DNA of 9,943 nt from Hyphomicrobiales bacterium (GTDB lineage: Bacteria; Pseudomonadota; Alphaproteobacteria; Rhizobiales; Aestuariivirgaceae). The notes under the pieces are model-generated. The model made no database searches. It was not told the origin of the DNA and saw nothing but the letters and a program-made list of their open reading frames with translations. Shown in pieces: positions 5,987 through 9,943 of the stretch. Every line of letters starts with the position of its first letter. The stretch's first letter is position 1. The stretch is taken from positions 1 to 9,943 of the forward strand of contig PLXI01000251.1 of the NCBI GenBank assembly GCA_003151375.1. The letters run 5' to 3'. The position numbers and the translations under genes are program-made.

Positions 5987-6885
5987 GAAAACAAAACCGC
6001 GGATAATTTACGTCGCCCGATGAGGGTTGCCTCATCCTTTGGTCCCCAAGCTTCAAAATAAGAAACCAATTGCTTGCGCGCACCATCATCTTGGAAGAGG
6101 CGGTCCTTTTTAATCACATAAACCAGATGATCGATGGCCTCATCGCGTTTACCAGAGCCATTGAGAAGATTGGCCAATTCAAGCCGTGCTGCATAATCAT
6201 TTGGATTGACGGCAATAGCAGCTTCCAACTTGCCGATGCCCGATATGTCCACCGGATGAAGCAACAATTCTAAAGCAGCCTTGGCGCTGATAATATCAGC
6301 GGTAGTGGCCATTTCTGGCGGGCAGGCCGCAAGAGTGGCCTGCGCTTCGGGTAACAGTTGTAACCCCATCTCGGCTTTGGCTTTCAAGGCATAAGGCTCA
6401 GCCATGCCAGTTTCAACGCCGAGGATCTGTTCGCAGACATCAACCACAGCCTCAAAATTACCTTCAGCAAAAGCCTGGCGCGCCATTTGCAGTGCTTGTT
6501 CAATTTGCTCGGCACGGCCGCCTTTTTTATCAAGGCGCGCAATAAATTGCTTGAGCTGACTTTCAGGCAAAGCGCCCATGAAGCCATCCACCGGGCGGCC
6601 ATCAACAAAGGCAAATACAGCAGGGATGGATTGCACGCGCATCTGGCTAGCGATTTCGGGGTTTTGGTCAATATCGACTTTCACCAGCTTTATCTTGCCC
6701 TTGGCTTCGCGTACCAGTTTCTCAAGGGTAGGGGTGAGTGCTTTACAGGGCCCGCACCACGGGGCCCAAAAATCCACCAGAACAGGCACGGACTTTGAGG
6801 CTTCGATCACATCAGCCGCGAAAGCCTTGGTGGTTGAATCCTTGATGAGGTCTTGGTTGGTAGGGGTAATTGCCAAAGTTTCCAT
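5983..6885 (-). CDS. cnoX: thioredoxin-TPR co-chaperone, CnoX/YbbN type
   Basis: CnoX is a cytoplasmic redox-holdase that protects unfolded proteins and passes them to GroEL/DnaK. This 300-residue product has an N-terminal thioredoxin domain (about 20-118) with an intact WCGPC site (residues 43-47) and the cis-proline loop SIPAV (Pro88). A C-terminal helical/TPR region (about 123-290) includes the repeat-like AFAEGNFEAVVDVCEQIL and LELANLLNGSGKRDEAIDHL. The intact CxxC suggests real thiol-disulfide activity, unlike E. coli CnoX, where the first Cys is replaced. It lies 12 bases after the editing-protein gene and overlaps the LON-domain gene by 4 bases. Length and domain order fit the family. 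Confidence 0.94.
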   Translation of the reverse strand: METLAITPTNQDLIKDSTTKAFAADVIEASKSVPVLVDFWAPWCGPCKALTPTLEKLVREAKGKIKLVKVDIDQNPEIASQMRVQSIPAVFAFVDGRPVDGFMGALPESQLKQFIARLDKKGGRAEQIEQALQMARQAFAEGNFEAVVDVCEQILGVETGMAEPYALKAKAEMGLQLLPEAQATLAACPPEMATTADIISAKAALELLLHPVDISGIGKLEAAIAVNPNDYAARLELANLLNGSGKRDEAIDHLVYVIKKDRLFQDDGARKQLVSYFEAWGPKDEATLIGRRKLSAVLFS

Positions 6886-6897
6886 GATTACTTCAAT

Positions 6898-7401
6898 CTA
6901 AACCGGATCGCTCACCGCCACAACCTGGGGCTCATGGCCGGTGGCTTTAATGAACTTTATTAAATCATCAGAAGAGATAGTTGTGGTTGCATCATTCTTC
7001 AACGGGTGAAAGTTTAACAGCTCAAGCTTCATCATTGCAGCATCAAGAATCACATTTGTTTTGTTGGCTTTGTCGTTGATCAGGCTGAACGGTGTGACCG
7101 AGCCTGGTTCAACCCCCAAAATCTCCATCAAAAGTTCCGGCCTGCCAAATGATAAACGCCTAGACTCAATACGATCTTTGGCGGCCTTTAGGTCAATGCG
7201 CGCGTCTTCAAGGGCCACAATAAGCCAGAGGACACCTTTCTCATCTTTGCAGAATAGATTTTTGCAATGGCCACCTTTTATATCGCCGTGTACTTTTTGG
7301 GCATCTTCCACTGTGAAAACTGGAATATGCTCAATGGTGTTAGTTTCGATCGCGAGTTCATCGAACAAAGCGAAAAGTTCTTGGCGTGTTGCTGGCATCA
7401 T
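6898..7401 (-). CDS. prolyl-tRNA editing protein, ProXp-ala/PrdX type (YbaK domain)
   Basis: This free-standing YbaK/aminoacyl-tRNA deacylase domain protein of 167 residues most likely hydrolyses Ala mischarged on tRNA-Pro. Alphaproteobacterial ProRS enzymes commonly lack the internal editing domain, and this protein replaces it. Visible family motifs are GGHCKNLFCKDEKG with the conserved Lys47, the loop GVEPGSVTPFSLIND (about 96-110) and the closing FHPLKNDATTTIS (about 131-143). The start is one of two adjacent ATGs (7401 or 7398); no strong ribosome site is visible. It is the first gene of the minus-strand five-gene set and is divergent from tRNA-Gly. Confidence 0.92.
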   Translation of the reverse strand: MMPATRQELFALFDELAIETNTIEHIPVFTVEDAQKVHGDIKGGHCKNLFCKDEKGVLWLIVALEDARIDLKAAKDRIESRRLSFGRPELLMEILGVEPGSVTPFSLINDKANKTNVILDAAMMKLELLNFHPLKNDATTTISSDDLIKFIKATGHEPQVVAVSDPV

Positions 7402-7421
7402 TCTGGTTTAACGTTGAATTT

Positions 7422-7451
7422 ATTCTATTGCACCCTGCTATTGCATTTCAC
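7422..7451 (-). promoter_or_regulatory. possible promoter of the five-gene minus-strand set
   Basis: The minus strand has TAGAAT (7422-7427) with GTGAAA (7446-7451) 18 bases upstream. The -10 is good and the -35 is weak. It lies about 21 bases before the first ATG, so any transcript would have a very short leader. No better candidate was seen. Confidence 0.3.
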
Positions 7452-7460
7452 ACCGAGTTG

Positions 7461-7493
7461 GGCAATAAGCCGCCCGTCCGGCGCGCTATTGCC
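7461..7493. repeat. nested inverted repeat between divergent genes
   Basis: Outer arms GGCAATA (7461-7467) and TATTGCC (7487-7493) enclose an inner GCCG / CGGC stem (7469-7472, 7479-7482). There is no T-tract on either side. It lies 19 bases upstream of the tRNA and could be an operator or a structured leader; its function is unknown. Two direct CTATTGCA copies (7425-7432, 7438-7445) lie nearby, and the right arm begins with the same word, CTATTGC. Confidence 0.5.
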
Positions 7494-7511
7494 TAAGTTC
7501 CGGACCGCGAT

Positions 7512-7586
7512 GCGGGCGTAGCTCAGGGGTAGAGCATAACCTTGCCAAGGTTAGGGTCGGGCGTTCGAATCGCCTCGCCCGCTCCA
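7512..7586 (+). tRNA. tRNA-Gly (anticodon GCC)
   Basis: The gene folds as a full cloverleaf. The acceptor stem GCGGGCG (7512-7518) pairs with CGCCCGC (7576-7582). The D-arm is GCTC-AGGGGTA-GAGC. The anticodon stem TAACC/GGTTA holds the loop TTGCCAA with anticodon GCC at 7544-7546. The T-arm is GGGCG-TTCGAAT-CGCCT. The discriminator is T7583 and CCA is encoded (7584-7586). It reads GGC and GGT glycine codons. A short T-run (7588-7593) follows. Confidence 0.98.
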
Positions 7587-7650
7587 ATTTTTCTCTGGAT
7601 TGCACTAGAGTCAGGTGGCCGTTCATTGGTTCATCTGCCATGCTGATCTA

Positions 7651-7657
7651 AGAGGTG
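7651..7657 (+). promoter_or_regulatory. ribosome binding site that fixes the ureD TTG start
   Basis: The sequence AGAGGTG lies 4 bases before TTG 7662, a workable Shine-Dalgarno distance. No in-frame ATG or GTG near the expected UreD N-terminus has a comparable site. The upstream ATG at 7640 is out of frame and meets a stop within three codons. Confidence 0.65.
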
Positions 7658-7661
7658 AAGA

Positions 7662-8456
7662 TTGCAATTCCAACCTATTCACAAGCTTTTGCATCAACAG
7701 CGCAGCCAAGGTGTTGTTGAAACACATCTTGGCCCTAACGGGCTTATCCGCCACCGAGAAGAAGGTTGCCTGAAACTGCGCCTGCCGCATGGCGGGCAAG
7801 AAGCCATTCTGATCAACACCAGCGGCGGGCTGGCCGGTGGGGATCAAATCTCAACGCGGATTTCGGTAGCAGAAGGCGCCAATTTTTCCATCACCTCGCA
7901 GGCCGCAGAACGGGTTTATCAAACACTTGGCCCTCCAGCCATTGTTGAGAACCAGTTTAATGTTGCTGCGGGTGCAAACTTTTGCTGGCTGCCGCAAGAG
8001 ACCATTATGTTCAATGGCGCTAGCTTAACCCGAAAGATGGATGTGCATCTTGCAACAGGGGCAAGCTTTTTGGCAGTAGAATCTGTCGTGCTGGGGCGCA
8101 CCGCAATGGATGAGAATTTAACCCAGATTGAATTCTGCGATCAATGGAACATCTGGCAAAATGAAAAGCTCATTCACGCTGAGCGCATGAAACTATCAGG
8201 CTCGCCTGCGCAATCAATGGCCACGCTGGACGGTGCTAAAGCCTTTGCAACTGTGCTTTTGGTTTCAGAGCAGGGCGAACAAAAACTTTCCATCTTGCAG
8301 AAGGTTTTGCGTGGCCAGCAAAGTGTGTCTTGTTGGAATGGCAAGCTAATTGCTAGACTGGTCGCAGAAGACGGATTTCAGTTGCGGAATACTTTGAAAT
8401 TGGTGTTGTCTGCTTGTTTGGATGGCAGGGCATTGCCGCGAAATTGGGAGATGTGA
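7662..8456 (+). CDS. ureD: urease accessory protein UreD (UreH)
   Basis: UreD is the scaffold that binds apo-urease and recruits UreF and UreG for nickel delivery and lysine carbamylation. The 264-residue product shows the family blocks LINTSGGLAGGDQI (about 50-63), ITSQAAERVYQTLG (about 76-89), CWLPQETIMFNGASLTRKM and FLAVESVVLGRTAM. The length is near the usual 265-280. The start is TTG, chosen because the SD AGAGGTG precedes it and the N-terminus then fits the family. It is the first gene of the urease operon, 75 bases downstream of the tRNA CCA end. The intervening region shows no convincing promoter, so co-transcription with the tRNA or a weak promoter is possible. The ureA ribosome site (GAGGAA) overlaps the TGA stop. 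Confidence 0.95.
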   Translation: MQFQPIHKLLHQQRSQGVVETHLGPNGLIRHREEGCLKLRLPHGGQEAILINTSGGLAGGDQISTRISVAEGANFSITSQAAERVYQTLGPPAIVENQFNVAAGANFCWLPQETIMFNGASLTRKMDVHLATGASFLAVESVVLGRTAMDENLTQIEFCDQWNIWQNEKLIHAERMKLSGSPAQSMATLDGAKAFATVLLVSEQGEQKLSILQKVLRGQQSVSCWNGKLIARLVAEDGFQLRNTLKLVLSACLDGRALPRNWEM

Positions 8457-8465
8457 GGAAATTTT

Positions 8466-8768
8466 ATGCAGCTTACGCCACGAGAAAAAGATAAATTACT
8501 TATTTCCATGGCGGCGATTGTGGCGCGTGGGCGCAAAGCACGTGGCATCAAACTCAATCATCCTGAAGCTATTGCCTTGATCACAGACTTCGTTGTTGAA
8601 GGGGCCAGAGATGGGAAAAGCGTTGCTGATCTGATGGAAAGTGCGGCTCATGTGGTGACCCGCGCTGACTGTATGGATGGGATCGCAGATATGATCCACG
8701 ATGTGCAGGTGGAAGCCACATTTCCTGATGGCACAAAGCTTGTAACCGTTCACAGCCCAATTAGATAA
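8466..8768 (+). CDS. ureA: urease gamma subunit UreA
   Basis: This is the smallest structural subunit of the cytoplasmic nickel enzyme urease (urea + water to ammonia and carbamate). The 100-residue product has the hallmark start MQLTPREKDKLLISMAAIVA, the HPEAIALITDFVVEGARDGK segment (about 32-51) and an end VEATFPDGTKLVTVHSPIR. The length is exactly the family norm. The SD GAGGAA lies 6 bases before ATG, overlapping the ureD stop. It is followed by ureB after 11 bases. Gamma and beta are separate genes here, as in most proteobacteria, and not fused as in Helicobacter UreA. Confidence 0.98.
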   Translation: MQLTPREKDKLLISMAAIVARGRKARGIKLNHPEAIALITDFVVEGARDGKSVADLMESAAHVVTRADCMDGIADMIHDVQVEATFPDGTKLVTVHSPIR

Positions 8769-8779
8769 GTGGTGAGAAT

Positions 8780-9085
8780 ATGATCCCCGGCGAAATTATT
8801 ACCAAGACAGGCGACATCGAACTCAATAAGGGTGCGGCCACCATCACGCTTGAAGTAGCCAACAGCGGCGACAGGCCCATTCAAGTGGGCAGCCATTATC
8901 ATTTCTTTGAAACCAATGAAGCACTGAAATTTGACCGCGCCGCCGCACGCGGCATGCGTCTTGATATTGCGGCGGGAACAGCGGTTCGTTTTGAGCCTGG
9001 CCAAAAGCGTGAGGTGACATTGGTGCCATTAGGCGGCCTTCGCAAAGTGTATGGCTTCCAACAAAAGATCATGGGGTCGCTTTAA
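8780..9085 (+). CDS. ureB: urease beta subunit UreB
   Basis: This is the second structural subunit of urease, assembling with UreA and UreC as a trimer of heterotrimers. The 101-residue product begins MIPGEIITKTGDIELNKG. It contains VANSGDRPIQVGSHYHFFETN (about 29-49, the signature of the family) and RGMRLDIAAGTAVRFEPGQKREVTLVPLGG (about 56-85). The SD GGTGAG lies 5 bases before ATG. Its TAA overlaps the ureC ATG by one base (TAATG), implying coupled translation. Length and motifs are ordinary. Confidence 0.98.
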   Translation: MIPGEIITKTGDIELNKGAATITLEVANSGDRPIQVGSHYHFFETNEALKFDRAAARGMRLDIAAGTAVRFEPGQKREVTLVPLGGLRKVYGFQQKIMGSL

Positions 9086-9943
9086 TGGCTAAAATTTCAC
9101 GCAGCACTTATGCCCAGATGTATGGCCCAACGGTGGGCGATAAAGTGCGCTTGGCTGACACTGATCTTATCATCGAAGTGGAAAAGGATTTCACACTTTA
9201 CGGCGAGGAAGTAAAATTCGGTGGTGGCAAAGTGATCCGTGACGGCATGGGCCAAAGCCAAGCCACGCGCGTGCAAGGCGCGATGGATACCGTCATCACC
9301 AATGCGCTGGTTCTTGATCACAGTGGAATTTATAAAGCTGATATTGGTTTGAAAGATGGCCGCATTGCCGCCATCGGTAAAGCGGGCAATCCAGACACAC
9401 AAAATGGTGTCACCATTATCATCGGGCCATCCACTGAAATCATTGCTGGCGAAGGCAAGATCATCACAGCGGGCGGCATTGACAGCCACATCCATTTCAT
9501 AGCACCTCAGCAGATTGAAGAGGCGCTTTATTCCGGCATCACCACCATGTTGGGCGGTGGCACAGGGCCAGCACATGGCACGCTTGCCACAACCTGCACC
9601 GGCGCTTGGCATTTGGAACGCATGATCGAAGCGGCGGATGCTTTCCCGATGAATTTGGGTTTCATGGGCAAAGGCAATGCTTCGCTGCCTGCTGCATTGG
9701 AAGAAATGGTTTTGGCCGGGGCTTGCGGGCTAAAGCTGCACGAAGATTGGGGCACCACACCGGCTGCCATTGATAACTGTTTGGCGGTGGCCGACGCTCG
9801 TGATGTGCAAGTGGCCATTCATACAGATACGTTGAATGAATCGGGTTTTGTGGAAGCAACCGTTGCCGCGTTTAAGGGCCGCACCATTCACACCTTCCAC
9901 ACTGAAGGTGCAGGCGGTGGCCATGCGCCGGATATTATAAAAG
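9085..9943 (+). CDS. ureC: urease alpha (catalytic) subunit UreC, 3' end outside window
   Basis: This catalytic subunit holds the bis-nickel site. The first 286 of about 570 residues are present: MAKISRSTYAQMYGPTVGDKVRLAD at the N-terminus, and FGGGKVIRDGMGQSQ (45-59). The nickel ligands seen are H135 and H137 (GIDSHIHF), the carbamylated K217 (GLKLHEDWG), H246 (HTDTLNESG) and H272 (HTFHTEGAGGGHAPDII). The remaining ligand Asp and the flap Cys-His lie beyond the edge. Two small departures are HFIAPQQ in place of the common H(W/F)ICPQQ, and TCTGAW (170-175), which is one residue shorter than the usual TCTPGPW. Neither removes a ligand. The start overlaps the ureB stop by one base. ureE, ureF and ureG are expected downstream. 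Confidence 0.98.
   Translation, partial: MAKISRSTYAQMYGPTVGDKVRLADTDLIIEVEKDFTLYGEEVKFGGGKVIRDGMGQSQATRVQGAMDTVITNALVLDHSGIYKADIGLKDGRIAAIGKAGNPDTQNGVTIIIGPSTEIIAGEGKIITAGGIDSHIHFIAPQQIEEALYSGITTMLGGGTGPAHGTLATTCTGAWHLERMIEAADAFPMNLGFMGKGNASLPAALEEMVLAGACGLKLHEDWGTTPAAIDNCLAVADARDVQVAIHTDTLNESGFVEATVAAFKGRTIHTFHTEGAGGGHAPDIIK

Noticed and set aside
7615..7635. Possible sigma-54 promoter upstream of ureD (TGGCCG...TTGGT)
   Set aside because: The GG to G-pair spacing is one base short of the strict -24/-12 spacing, and the -12 dinucleotide is GG rather than GC.
9097..9612. Minus-strand ORF of 171 codons
   Set aside because: It is the antisense shadow of ureC. UreC motifs and nickel ligands are unbroken in the plus frame.
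1..9943. Mobile elements, CRISPR array, phage or defence genes
   Set aside because: No transposase, integrase, spaced direct-repeat array or defence domain was seen in any frame. Every large frame is explained by a known chromosomal gene.

Overview
The window looks like a chromosomal segment of an alphaproteobacterium, probably of the order Hyphomicrobiales (Rhizobiales). The reasons are a short-linker FtsK, a GlnK-AmtB pair whose AmtB has a signal peptide, a ProXp-ala/PrdX-type tRNA editing protein next to a CnoX-type thioredoxin that keeps CxxC, and a ureD-ureA-ureB-ureC order with rhizobial-looking UreC motifs. Base composition is moderate (roughly half G+C by eye) and even across the window. 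I see no insertion sequence, phage gene, CRISPR array or other sign of recent transfer. Taxonomy is inference from protein features; no database was searched.

Layout. Positions 1-2403 (minus) carry ftsK, cut by the window edge a few residues before its normal end. Positions 2404-2791 are intergenic and hold a doubtful 51-codon ORF and two terminators that close the amtB transcript. Positions 2792-4600 (minus) are the nitrogen operon glnK-amtB. Its upstream region (4601-4777) is the most information-rich non-coding stretch here. It has a near-consensus sigma-54 promoter, two TGC-N11-GCA dyads placed like glnA-type NtrC enhancers, and a perfect 13-bp-arm inverted repeat abutting the -24 element. 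Positions 4778-7401 (minus) are a tightly packed five-gene set: prolyl-tRNA editing protein, CnoX-like thioredoxin, stand-alone LON-domain protein, Trm112-like small protein and DUF971 protein. Three of its four junctions are overlaps. Positions 7402-7511 are a divergent intergenic region. A tRNA-Gly(GCC) gene lies at 7512-7586 (plus), followed by the urease operon ureD-ureA-ureB-ureC, with ureC running off the right edge.

How the genes work together. Two of the blocks concern nitrogen. AmtB imports ammonium and is gated by the PII protein GlnK, and urease releases ammonia from urea. Under nitrogen limitation NtrC and sigma-54 would be expected to drive glnK-amtB. No comparable sigma-54 site was found in front of ureD. 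The central five-gene block is housekeeping: translation fidelity, redox chaperone activity and small domain proteins. FtsK is the divisome DNA translocase.

I do not see a wholly new defence, mobile or biosynthetic system in this window. The best candidates for something undescribed are the palindromic operator-like element at the glnK promoter and the overlapping run of small uncharacterised proteins (LON domain, Trm112-like, DUF971).
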